From: Penium margaritaceum
Lineage: Eukaryota; Streptophyta; Zygnematophyceae; Desmidiales; Peniaceae
DNA: 53,980 bases
NCBI GenBank assembly: GCA_023375785.1
Contig: SZWC01003548.1
Location: forward strand, 93,444 to 147,423
Direction: 5' to 3'
Shown: positions 45,204 to 53,980 of the stretch, piece by piece
Layout: every line of letters starts with the position of its first letter
Position numbering within the stretch: position 1 is the stretch's first letter
Translations under genes and position numbers: made by a program
The notes under the pieces: generated by a model
The model's database searches: none
What the model saw: the letters and a program-made list of their open reading frames with translations, nothing else
Told to the model about the DNA's origin: nothing

Positions 45204-45976
45204 TGTGAGAGTGGGTGCTCTCTGGAGATTTAGCCTTGGTGTGTGGAGAGCACAGTCGCAGCGCAAAGATTGACTTGGATATGTCTAGAAGCCAGAGCTG
45301 GAAAATACAGGTTAATTACAATGAACAATGTACAGGGTATTTATACTCTCTGGCCGGCTACTCTAGCCCCAGCCTACTGGTCTCCCAGCTTGCTGTAGCA
45401 AGCTACTTACTCCTGAACCCAGTGCATCTGCTTGCACCTGAACCTGGTGCTCTACTTGCACCTAATGCCTAGTGCGAGAAATCCCCGGCCGTCGATCGTC
45501 CAGATCGACGGTCCCTTCTGTCTCTCGGCGAGCCGCCCCGTTGGTCGTGTATGACTCGCGGTGGTGGGTGCGGTCGTCGTGTTGCGCACGCCACCGGAGA
45601 ACTGCGACCATCGCACGGTCGCAGTCACCGGTTTTACTGCAGCCGTTGACCGCGTCCGTCGTCGGAGCTCCCGTCGGGGAGAACCCCTCGGCGGGTGGCG
45701 TCACCAATACGCCACTCGCCGAGGGCGCCAGCGCAACCCTCGGATTGCGTGTTTGGAACGCCCGCTCGCAGCTGCGAGCGAAACAGCCCCTTGCGCCGGC
45801 GTATTCCACACGCTGGCGCGAGTTGCTCGCTCCTCCTCCTCCCCCTCGCAGCGACGGTCGAGCGGAGGTGAGCGCGTCCGCTCGCACGATTTCCAAAGAT
45901 GGGAAAAACGCCTGCATGCCTCCAGTACTCGGACGAGGCCCCGAGTATGCCAGAAAAAAGAGGGTACTTCGTTACA
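45204..45976 (-). repeat. 3' LTR of element D
   Basis: Near-identical to 50839-51603. The sense-strand TATA-like box (TATAAATA) lies at 45345-45338. Followed by the minus-strand polypurine tract. Confidence 0.95.
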
Positions 45977-45993
45977 TTCACCCCCCCCCCCCG
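45977..45993 (-). promoter_or_regulatory. Polypurine tract of element D
   Basis: Minus-strand GGGGGGGGGGGGTGAA adjoins U3. The second copy has the same tract with eight G (51604-51616), so this homopolymer varies in length between copies. Confidence 0.8.
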
Positions 45994-46077
45994 GTCGGAG
46001 GCGCGACGTCCCGGCGCGCCTAAGATACTCCTGGAGAACAGTGTTGGTACCCCCCACGTGGAAGTTGGCTTGGGCTC

Positions 46078-47480
46078 CCAAGAGTTGTGCTCCGTCGGGT
46101 ACCCCTTCCACTACACCAGAAACGCGCGCCGTCGTCCCCTCTGGCGGTCCGCCAGAATCTTCTCCACCTCAAACTCCTCACTTCCTTCAACCTGGACAGT
46201 AGGAGGTGGAGCTGTCCCGCAACCCTGGAAGAAGGTGTTGGGGTAACGATAGGCACGAAGCAGGGAGATGTGGAACACCGGATGGATGGTGTAGTGAGCT
46301 GGCAGCTCCAGCTTGTATGAAACGGCCTACCGCTTCTCCAGAATGTGGAACGGACCCACTCATCGCGGTTTCAGCTTGGGACTCCCAACTCCCATCAGCT
46401 GCAGGTTGGCAAAGTTCAGCATCACCTGATCTCCCACTTGGAACTCCTCCGTAGAGCGATGCTTATCAGCCTGCCGCTTCTGCTGCTTCTGTGCCTTCAA
46501 CAGCCGTTACCGCACCACGTCCCAAGTGGTGGCAAACCCTTCAGCAATGTGCTGCACAGCCGAAAGAGATGTTGCCGTAGCAAGGGCAGTTGGGCTCAGT
46601 GGTTGGTGGCCATAGACCACCTCAAACGGTGAATTCCCTGTGGATGCTGACACCGCTGAGTTGTAGGCGAACTCTGCCACTCCGAGCTTCTCCTCCCAAC
46701 CCTCTCCATCCGGTGGGACCATGCTCCGCAGCAGCTGCTCCAATGTCTGGTTCGTGCGCTCTGTCTGCCCATCGCTCTGTGGGTGGTATGCCGTGGTCAG
46801 ATGCACTCGCGTGCCTAGCTTCTCCATGAGATCTCTCCAGAATCATGAAGTGAAGCGTGGATCACGATCTGAGACCACCGACTGCGGCACTCCATGCAGC
46901 TTGATGACATGACTGAGGAGGAGTTGAGCTGTCCCGGCAGTTGTGATGCTCTCAGGACATGCAAGGAAGTGTGCCATCTTGGAGAACCGGTCCACCACCA
47001 CCAACACCGTGTTGTTGCCTTGCTGCATCACAGGCAACCCGCCGATGAAGTTAAGCGAGATGTCTGTCCATGGCCTCTCTGGTACAGGCAATGGTTGCAG
47101 CTCCCCTGGTGGCTTGGTCCTCCGCGCCTTGATGCGTTGGCACACATCGTAGCTGCTCACAAACCTCTTACAATCAGTTGCCATTGACGACCACCAGTAT
47201 TGGCGTGCCAAGGCTTTGAGCGTCTTGTCGAAGCCGAAGTGACCCGAGTAGTGGGTGACATGCGCCTCCTCCAGCAACAACTGCTTCAATGGCGCATAGT
47301 CCGGCACGAAAACTCTCTGCTCCTGCCCCCTTCGCCAATACACTCCATCCCATGTGGCATCTTTCAGCGCACCACCCGTGAACTCACTGTCCACGCCATA
47401 GCCGTACTTGAACAGGCTATGCATGACTGGAGATCCCATCAGCACTGAGATGGCATTGATGCTCAAGTCCGGCCTCCGCG
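46078..47480 (-). pseudogene. Integrase and chromodomain, element D (point-mutated)
   Basis: HHCC finger: THYSGHFGFDKTLK near 47250 and CKRFVSSYDVCQRIKARR near 47165 (one finger Cys is Tyr, intact as SSCDVC in the second copy). Core: DISLNFIGGLP near 47060 (first catalytic Asp is Asn), VVSDRDPRFTS at 46850 and QTERTNQTLEQLL near 46760 with Glu. Then PKLKPR-VGPFHILEKR and the chromodomain (46187-46078): EEFEVEKILADRQ, FLV-stop-WKGYP, NSWEP. Stops are TGA at 46843 (the second copy has CGA), TAA at 46507 (the second copy has CAA), TGA for Trp before VGPF, TAG for Ser before AVSYK, and a TAG in the chromodomain that both copies share. A 1-base loss follows NSWEP. Confidence 0.88.
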
Positions 47481-49113
47481 ACAGAGGATCTGCCGGGTTC
47501 ACCTTCCCAGGCTTGTACTGGATCTCGTAGTCAAAACTCCCCTCAAGAAACTCCATCCAGCGAGTTTGTCGGCGACTGAGGTTCGGCTGCGTCTTCAGGT
47601 TCTTCAGGGCGTAATGGTCCATGAAGACCACGCAACGTCGCGACTCGAGGTAGCACCTCCAATGTTTGAACACGTGGATCACCGCCAATATCTCCTTTTC
47701 ATGGATTGCGTAGTTCAGCTCCACACCTCGCAACTTGCGAGACGCGTACTCAATCGGTTGCGGTCCCTTTCAGTGATCCTGCATCAGCACCGCCCCAATG
47801 GCATAGTCGCTTGCGTCCGTCGCCATGACGTACTCCTTGGATGAATCCGGATGCACCAGAACCGGAGTGTCACACATTGCAGCCTTGAGCTCCTCGAAGC
47901 TCTTCTGCGCCTGATCGCCCCATTCCCACTGGTGATCCTTCTTCAGCAACTGAGTCAGCGGCGCACCCTTTTCTGCGTATCCCCGGATGAATTTCCGGTA
48001 GTAGTTGACAAACCCCAGGAACACCTGGATGTCACGCACGCACTTTGGTGTCGGCCACTTCTTCACTACTTCCACCTTTTTTGGATCCATGCGGAGACCC
48101 TTGCCGCTGTCGATGTGCCCAAGGAACTCCACCTCCCTTTTCTCAAACTCGCACTCGGAAAGCTTCACAAACAACTTCTCTTTCCGAAGAATGTCCAGCA
48201 CCTGCCGAAGATGTTGCTGATGCTCTTCCAGAGTTCGGGAGTAGATGAGGATGTCGTCAAGGAACACCACCACGAACTTGTCCAAGTGAGGGTGGAAGAT
48301 CCTGTTCATGAGACTCATGAATGTTGCAGGAGCGTTGGTCAACCCAAACGGCATCACGAGGTACTCGAAATGGCCGTACCGCGTCCGAAACGCCGTCTTC
48401 TCCACATCCTACTCCGCAATCCGGATCTGATGGTACCCCGAGCGCAAGTCAATCTTGCTGAAGAACTGCGCTCCCCTCAGCTGGTCAAACAGCTCCTCGA
48501 CCCTTGGTAGCGGGTACCGGTTGTTGATCGTTAAGTTGTTCAGTGCGCGATAGTCCACGCACATCCGCAGCTCCCCTATCTTTTTCTTCACAAAGAGGAC
48601 CGGTGCAGCGTAAGGTGACACCGACGGTCTGATGAACCCCTGCTCCGTCAGCTCTTCCAACTACTTCTTCAGCTCACCCAGCTCATTATCGCTCATGCGA
48701 TAAGCAGCCCGCACCGTTGGAGTTGCTCCAGGAACAAGCTCAATTTTATGGTCGATGTCCCGCTTCGATGGTAAACCCTTTCGCAGCTCAGCACGAAACA
48801 CGTCGTTGTAGCTGTCCAACACTCCCTTGATGCCTTCCGACAGCTCTGCAACTGGTGCTTTCTGCTGCTCTCCCTCTTGTTGCTTTGTCTCCGCTGCCAG
48901 CACTTCCACCTCTTCAGCTGCTGCCTTTTGTCGCACCCACACAAGGTACACTTGATCCCCCTTGCGCTGACAGCGCTTCAGCTGCACGTAACTCAACTGC
49001 GGCACCTTGCCCGCCTGGAGTCCTTCTCCTCTGCCCACAACGGCAAAAGGATTTGCTCTCCGCATTTCTTCACTTTCACCTGGCTGCGCACCCAATCCAC
49101 AGCAGGATTCCAC
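47480..49113 (-). pseudogene. Reverse transcriptase and RNase H, element D
   Basis: RT: AAYRMSDNELGELKK, then TAG at 48661 where this family almost always has Gln, [46 protein letters not shown] (first Asp intact), a TAG near 48406, [15 protein letters not shown], and [18 protein letters not shown] (active site intact). The connection reads [14 protein letters not shown]. RNase [16 protein letters not shown], a TGA near 47767, LNYAIHEKEILAVI and CVVFMDHYALKNLK, all catalytic residues present, then VNPADPLSRRPDL leading to integrase. Apart from these stops the frame is continuous. Confidence 0.9.
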
Positions 49114-49577
49114 CGGTACAGCCAGTCACGCTCCAAAATGGCGTCGTAGATGTCCATTGGGCACATGCAAAAGTTCACATCGCACGACAGCTTGCCCAGA
49201 CGGATCCTCAGAGGCTTCAGAGGCAGTCCGCACTCCAGCTCCCCTTGCACCAACTTGGCCGTAGTTGGCTTCCCAGGTAGCCGTGCAAGCCCCAACCTCT
49301 TTGCAAGCTCGTCGCTGAAGAATGAGTGCGACGCGCCGCAATCCAGTAACGCTTTAATCTGCCGGCGAGTCTGGCGCCCCTCGCCGTCCGCAGAACCAGC
49401 CGATAATATTTCGGCTTTCAGGAGGATCACCGGAACGCTCCCGCTTCCTTCGCTTCGCAACAATACACTCAGCAGCTCCCTAGTTGTCGAAGGACTTTCG
49501 GGGCTGGTGTTCGTTGATGCGGACGAAGCTTTCCCAGCAGATGGCCGTCCACCACTCACTGCTGGTTGCCGTTTCCC
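48993..49577 (-). pseudogene. Protease of element D, in the -1 frame behind gag
   Basis: The frame opens at the frameshift site (49577-49571) and runs through a Ser/Pro-rich linker to IKALLDCGASHSFFSDELAKRLGL near 49340, the retropepsin active site with Cys in place of Ser/Thr (D-C-G). It continues with FCMCPMDIYDAILERDWL near 49150 (the conserved ILGMDWL-like segment). It ends at a TAG or TGA region near 48993 because of a frameshift near 49030; RT continues in another frame from about 49113. Expression requires the -1 shift from gag. Confidence 0.85.
49534..49577 (-). promoter_or_regulatory. Programmed -1 ribosomal frameshift signal between gag and pol of element D
   Basis: Minus strand: heptamer G GGA AAC at 49577-49571, in the correct phase for X XXY YYZ in the gag frame. 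A 5-nt spacer GGCAA (49570-49566) follows, then CCAGCAG (49565-49559) pairing perfectly with CTGCTGG (49540-49534) around an 18-nt loop that contains the gag TGA (49558-49556). After a -1 slip the reading continues GGG AAA CGG CAA CCA, exactly the protease frame. Confidence 0.8.
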
Positions 49578-50473
49578 TGCTGCTTCTTCTTGCAGTCCTT
49601 CTTGTGGTGCCCGGGCTTCCCGCAGATCCAACAGTTCCCACCACGCGGCTTGCTCTGATGCTGGCCTCCTTGCACTGCGTCGATCTCCATGGGGTCGGCT
49701 TGTTGGTGCCGTGCTCGACGCTGAAAATTCTCCTGCTTTTCACGGAAACCCCCTCGATGGTAGCGTAGCGCGTCAACGCGCTCAGCTGTGGCCACCATCG
49801 CCTGGAACTCCGTGATTCCACTGAGTGCCAGCGTGCGCTGAATTTCTGCCTTCAAGCCGTCATGGTACTTGTCTGCCATCTTCGGCTCGCTCATGTCGTC
49901 GATCTCCGAGCACAACGCCAAGAAACGGCGTGTGTACTGCTACACCGAGCCGATCTGCTTCAGCTGCTTAAGCTTGTTGCGTGCGACCATGGAGGCATTC
50001 ACGAGATCGAACCAATCTCTGATGGCTTGATCGAAGTGCTCCCATGTCGTCGGCACATGAGCTTCAGCTTGCCCCGCGCCCGGCTGCCACAACACGGCAT
50101 GTTGCACAGCTGCATTCCCACCTCCACCTCGAGTGGCCAGCATATTCAACTGCCTCCACCACTCCAATGCTGCTTCGCGTAGCAGTGTCACCGCGAATGA
50201 CACACGCACAGCATCGTCCTCTGGAGGGTGACCCAGAGCCCCAAAGTAGCTGTTCATTGCGAACAACCAGGTCCGTACGCTCACACCCTTGACTGAGGGA
50301 TTGAACGCTTCCGGAGCCCTTGGCTTTGGTCTCGGCGGACTCCTTCACCGGGCCGCCCCAACCTGCCCAGCGCCAGTCCCGTCCTACATGTCAGCCATTT
50401 GCCGATTGAGCCGCTCGTTCTCCAGCTTGAGGGCTCCAAGCTGCTCTACAATCTACTGCAGGGCCTGCTCCAT
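49556..50473 (-). pseudogene. Gag of element D (few point stops)
   Basis: The start is ATG at 50473 (MEQALQ then TAG, IVEQLGALKLENERLN), a short N-terminal coiled coil. The capsid-like part includes VRTWLFAMNSYFGALG, EAALEWWRQLN, TTWEHFDQAIRDWF, KLKQLKQIGSV and YTRRFLALCSEI. The C-terminus has an intact zinc knuckle near 49640-49600, CWICGKPGHHKKDC, and a Lys/Gln tail ending in TGA at 49556. In-frame TAG stand at codons 7 and 30 and at 49940, and TGA at codon 43, so it is not translatable under the standard code. The 306-codon length is usual for compact Ty3 gag. Confidence 0.85.
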
Positions 50474-50818
50474 GGCTCTGGATGAATTTTAGCCGCTAAA
50501 GATCCCTCGAAAAAATTTGGCAGCGTTTCGGCAGCAAACAAAAAAAATTTCGGCAGCAATGCGGCTGTCCGGGACAAAAATATGACGTCTTCGAAGTGCG
50601 TGGGAGTCACCCGTCGTCTCCCGCGCGGGCACGGTAGGCCGTGTGGACGCTCTGGAAATTTAGAAATGTTTTCCAGAGGTTGGCTCGTGCGTTGGCTTCG
50701 AAGTCTGGTCCAACAATCTCCCTCTCGATCAGCCTCGACGTTGTCCGGCGTAGTCCGTGCCTTCGCTCCTTGAAGTTGGCTGAGCTCCGGCAACACTTCC
50801 ACCCAACGCGTGGCTCTG

Positions 50819-50836
50819 GCTCTGGCTCTGATACCA
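50819..50836 (-). promoter_or_regulatory. Primer-binding site of element D (tRNA-iMet)
   Basis: Minus-strand TGGTATCAGAGCCAGAGC lies two bases inside the 5' LTR end and is identical to the copia primer site at 20301-20318. Confidence 0.93.
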
Positions 50837-50838
50837 GA

Positions 50839-51603
50839 TGTGAGAGTGGGTGCTCTCTGGAGATTTAGCCTTGGTGTGTGGAGAGCACAGTCGCAGCGGA
50901 AAGATAGACTTGGAGATGTCTGGAAGCCAGAGCTGGAAAACACAGGTTAATTACAATGAACAATGTACAGGGTATTTATACTCTCTGGCCAGCTACTCTA
51001 GCCCCAGCCTACTGGTCTCCCAGCTTGCTGTAGCAAGCTACTTGCTCCTGAACCCAGTGCATCTGCTTGCACCTGAACCTGGTGCTCTACTTGCACCTAA
51101 TGCCTAGTGCGAGAAATCCCCGGCCGTCCAGATCGACGGTCCCTTCTGTCTCTCGGCGAGCCGCCCCGTTGGTCGCGTATGACTCGCGGCGGTGGGTGCG
51201 GTCGTCGTGTTGCGCACGCCACCGGAGAACTGCGACCATCGCACGGTCGCAGTCACCGGTTTTACTGCAGCCGTTGACCGGGTACGTCGTCAGAGCTCCC
51301 GTCAGGGAGAACCCTTCGGCGGGTGGCGTCACCAATACGCGACTCGCCGAGGGCGCCAGCGCAACCCTCGGGTTGCGTGTTTGGAACGCCCGCTCGCAGC
51401 TGCGAGCGAAACAGCCCCTTGCACCGGCGTATTCCACACGCTGGCGCGAGTTGCTCGCTCCTCCTCCCCCCCTCGCAGCGACGGTCGAGCGGAGGTGAGC
51501 GCGACCGCTCGCACGATTTCCTAAGATGGGAAAAACGCCTGCATGCCCCCAATACTCGGACGAGGCCCCGAGTATGCCAGAAAAAAGAGGGCACTTCGTT
51601 ACA
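50839..51603 (-). repeat. 5' LTR of element D, also acting as LTR of the second copy
   Basis: A 765-bp LTR. On its right side (51604 on) lies the polypurine tract and 3' end of a second copy, so it is at once the 5' LTR of D and the 3' LTR of the partial copy. Confidence 0.93.
50973..50980 (-). promoter_or_regulatory. TATA box of the element D LTR
   Basis: Minus-strand GAGTATAAATACCC (TATAAATA at 50980-50973) lies about 135 bases before the LTR end. It is conserved in the other LTR (45345-45338) and is expected to set transcription about 30 bases downstream. Confidence 0.65.
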
Positions 51604-53146
51604 TTCACCCCCCCCGTCAGAGGCGCGACGTCCCGGCGCGCCTGAGATACTCCTGGAGAACAGTGTTGGTACCCCCAACATGGAAGTTGGCCTCGGGCTC
51701 CCAAGAGTTGTGCTCCGCCGGGTACCCCTTCCACTACACCAGAAACTCGCGCCGTCGTCCCCTCTGGCGGTCCGCCAGAATCTTCTCCACCTCAAACTCC
51801 TCACTTCCTTCAACTTGGACAGTAGGAGGTGGAGCTGTCCCGCGACCCTGGAAGAAGGTGTTGGGGTAACGATAGGCACGAAGCAGGGAGATGTGGAACA
51901 CCGGATGGATGGTGTAGTGAGCTGGCAGCTCCAGCTTGTATGAAACGGCCGACCGCTTCTCCAGAATGCGGAACGGACCCACCCATCGCGGTTTCAGCTT
52001 GGGACTCCCAACTCCCATCAGCTGCAGGTTAGCAGAGTTCAGCATCACCTGATCTCCCACTTGGAACTCCTCCGCAGAGCGATGCNCCCGCGACCCTGGA
52101 AGAAGGTGTTGGGGTCGCGATAGGCACGAAGCAGGGAGATGTGGAACACCGGATGGATGGTGTAGTGAGCTGGCAGCTCCAGCTTGTATGAAACGGCCGA
52201 CCGCTTCTCTAGAATGCGGAACGGACCCACCCATCGCGGTTTCAGCTTGGGACTCCCAACTCCCATCAGCCGCAGGTTGGCAAAGTTCAGCATCACCTGA
52301 TCTCCCACTTGGAACTCCTCCGCAGAGCGATGCTTATCAGCCTGCCGCTTCTGCTGCTTCTGTGCCTTCAACAGCCGTTGCCGCACCACGTCCCAAGTGG
52401 TGGCAAACCCTTCAGCAATCTGCTGCACAGCCGGAAGAGATGTTGCCGTAGCAAGGGCGGCTGGGCTCAGTGGCTGGTGGCCATAGACCACCATAAACGG
52501 TAACTTCCCTGTGGATGCTGACACCGCTGAGTTGTAGGCGAACTCTGCCACTCCGAGCTTCTCCTCCCAACCCTCTCCATCCGGTGGGACCATGCTTCGC
52601 AGCAGCTGCTCCAATGTCTGGTTCGTGCGTTCTGTTTGCCCATCGCTCTGTGGGTGGTATGCCGTGGTCAGTTGCACTCGCGTGCCTAGCTTCTCCATGA
52701 GATCTCTTCAGAATCGTGAAGTGAAGCGTGGATCACGATCTGAGACCACCGACTGCGGCACTCCATGCAGCTTGATGACATGACTGAGGAGGAGTTGAGC
52801 TGTCCCGGCAGTTGTGATGCTCTCAGGACATGCGATGAAGTGTGCCATCTTGGAGAACCGGTCCACCACCACCAACACCGTGTTGTTGCCTTGTTGCGTC
52901 ACAGGCAACCCGTCGATGAAGTAAAGCGAGATGTCTGTCCACGGCCTCTCCGGTACAGGCAATGGTTGTAGCTCCCCTGGTGGTTTGGTCCTTCGCGCCT
53001 TGATGCGTTGGCACACATCGCAGCTGCTCACAAACCTCTTACAATCAGTTGCCATTGACGACCACCAGTATTGGCGTGCCAAGGCTTTGAGCGTCTTGTC
53101 GAAGCCGAAGTGACCCGAGTAGTGGGTGTCATGTGCCTCCTCCAGC
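51604..53146 (-). mobile_element. Second, partial copy of the element D family in head-to-tail array
   Basis: From the LTR rightwards: polypurine tract, chromodomain (51823-51712, with the same TAG before WKGYP and a terminal TGA after AGTSRL), LELPAHYTIHPVFHI, integrase core and HHCC finger up to LEEAHDTHYSGHFGFDK. Similarity to D stops at 53146 (CTCCAGCA). The integrase has LYFIDGLP (Tyr at the first catalytic Asp) and a TGA for Trp before RDLMEKL. A single N at 52086 separates two 247-bp near copies, so this copy is not reliably assembled. Sharing one LTR with D is typical of LTR-mediated unequal recombination. Confidence 0.9.
51839..52333. repeat. 247-bp near-duplicate around a single N at 52086
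   Basis: 51839-52085 and 52087-52333 cover the same integrase C-terminal segment (CCCGCGACCCTGGAAGAAGG … GCAGAGCGATGC). They have equal length and differ at several bases (for example GGGTAACG/GGGTCGCG, TCTCCAG/TCTCTAG, TTAGCAGAG/TTGGCAAAG). Confidence 0.92.
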
Positions 53147-53980
53147 ACTATGGGGTTGGCGGATCGGTCGCCCCGTCGAATGTAATCGTCTCTTAAAACC
53201 GGGTCTTTTTTACAATACTTCACAAACCGACAAAATAAGTGAAACTACAGATTCAAACCTATGTTTTTCGACCATAGCTGCTCAAAATATCACAGAACCA
53301 CTTATGAAGTAAAAAAACAAAGCGAGCATGGAAGAAGAGGGACTATATCAATCAAGAGGGAGTGCAGACGTTCGACATGGCCGAATCTCGGTTATGGCAT
53401 CCAGGATCCAGTCAAAGGGCCCTGTCGTTGTTGAGACTTGTCGAGAGGGCCCCATTGTTGATGAAATGGAAAGACGGGTCGCCCTGTCGAGCTGCACCAT
53501 AAAACCTGGCCCCGGCGTTGAAGTGCCCTGGAGAAAAATAACATTTCATTTTGCTCGCCAATGGATTGGAGGGGTTGGTGTTGTGATTTGTGCCGTTTCT
53601 GTACAGTTTACTGTGACCACTCGGCCGTGTCCATACTCGTGCAGATCCCTGAGGCAGGCGGCCCTGGTGACACCGGCGCGGCGACAGGCGGCGGCCTACA
53701 CGTCTGGAGCTGACCGACTACTGTTCCAGAGCCCCAGATGTCACCGGGACTCCTTGCTGTGCCTTCTACGTCTTGCAGGCGCCTTTCGGCGGACTGGGCA
53801 TGAGACCCATTTGCATGTTTTTGCATTATATACTCGCTGTCAGTCGATGGATGCATGCATGTGACCAGTCGTTGCGTGCGTCTTTTGATTCTGCACGTCT
53901 AGGTTCAGACGGCGTAGGATTCTGACATGTGTGCGCAGAGTTACGGCCAAAACAGTGGTTTTGGGCCGGTTTTAGGACAG
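53147..53980. other. Unassigned right end of the window
   Basis: Unique-looking sequence after the truncated element. A plus-strand frame of 178 codons (53328-53864) has no recognised motif and mixed composition. The words TGTCG(A/T)GAGGGCCC recur near 53430-53460. I do not call a gene. Confidence 0.4.

Larger units (their letters stand above)
45204..51603 (-). mobile_element. Element D: Ty3/gypsy chromovirus, best preserved in the window
   Basis: LTRs at 45204-45976 (773 bp) and 50839-51603 (765 bp), both TGTGAGAGTGGG to TCGTTACA, flank minus-strand gag, protease, RT, RNase H, integrase and chromodomain. A perfect tRNA-iMet primer site and a G-run polypurine tract are present. RT keeps FLDD, RNase H its Asp/Glu/Asp set, and gag its CCHC knuckle. 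From 49113 to 46507 pol is one frame broken only by point stops, and one frameshift lies near 49030. On the right it continues directly into another internal region of the same family (51604-53146), so the outer target duplication cannot be seen there. Confidence 0.94.

Noticed and set aside
45472..46320. Overlapping frames of 100-200 codons in and next to the LTRs of element D (also 51067-51943)
   Set aside because: They are open on several frames at once because of high GC and run from LTR into antisense of the integrase/chromodomain region.
53328..53864. 178-codon plus-strand frame at the right edge
   Set aside because: No domain recognised, a competing frame on the other strand, and it borders a truncated repeat.

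Overview
This is eukaryotic nuclear DNA, almost certainly from the green lineage. The evidence is Ty3/gypsy chromoviruses with C-terminal chromodomains, a Ty1/copia element, tRNA-iMet-type primer sites (TGGTATCAGAGCC) as in plant retrotransposons, a spliced-looking signal-peptide exon, and a mixture of GC-rich and AT-rich segments. A charophyte-like or other green alga fits. I cannot name the species. No bacterial gene, rRNA, tRNA or CRISPR array is visible.

Layout. 1-2.3 kb: GC-rich sequence with a CTG repeat and the probable first exon of a secreted protein on the minus strand. 2264-2535: a 272-bp inverted-repeat element. 3287-11866: gypsy element A (minus strand, LTRs of 699 and 727 bp, near-perfect 5-bp target duplication). 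13928-21175: a copia element (minus, TSD GATAT). Its left LTR carries a 495-bp insertion with a 9-bp TSD and a solo LTR of the same family in the opposite direction. 21534-30266: gypsy element B, interrupted by a 448-bp TA-flanked MITE and by a 2.2-kb insertion holding a ~430-bp tandem repeat. 30529-33180: 3' part of a second family-B element (C). 33.2-36.9 kb: unassigned. 36916-38580: a 1.66-kb minisatellite of 15-bp units. 39.17-39.85 kb: a degenerate reading frame. 40-45.2 kb: AT-rich sequence without recognisable genes. 45204-51603: gypsy element D, the best preserved, followed head-to-tail by a second partial copy (51604-53146) that shares its LTR. 53.15-53.98 kb: unassigned.

All retroelements lie with pol on the minus strand and none is intact. 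In the best reading frames the defects are mainly in-frame TAG/TAA at glutamine-like positions, TGA at Arg/Trp positions, a few frameshifts and changed catalytic residues. Element D keeps a textbook gag-pol -1 frameshift signal (G GGA AAC, 5-nt spacer, 7-bp stem across the gag stop).

Most notable: the frameshift signal; a striking excess of TAR over TGA in copia and A gag frames, meaning either strand-biased C-to-T change or UAR read as Gln; the nested copia locus with an LTR joined to an inverted gag fragment; the minisatellite; and two single-N assembly joins flanked by duplicated sequence.
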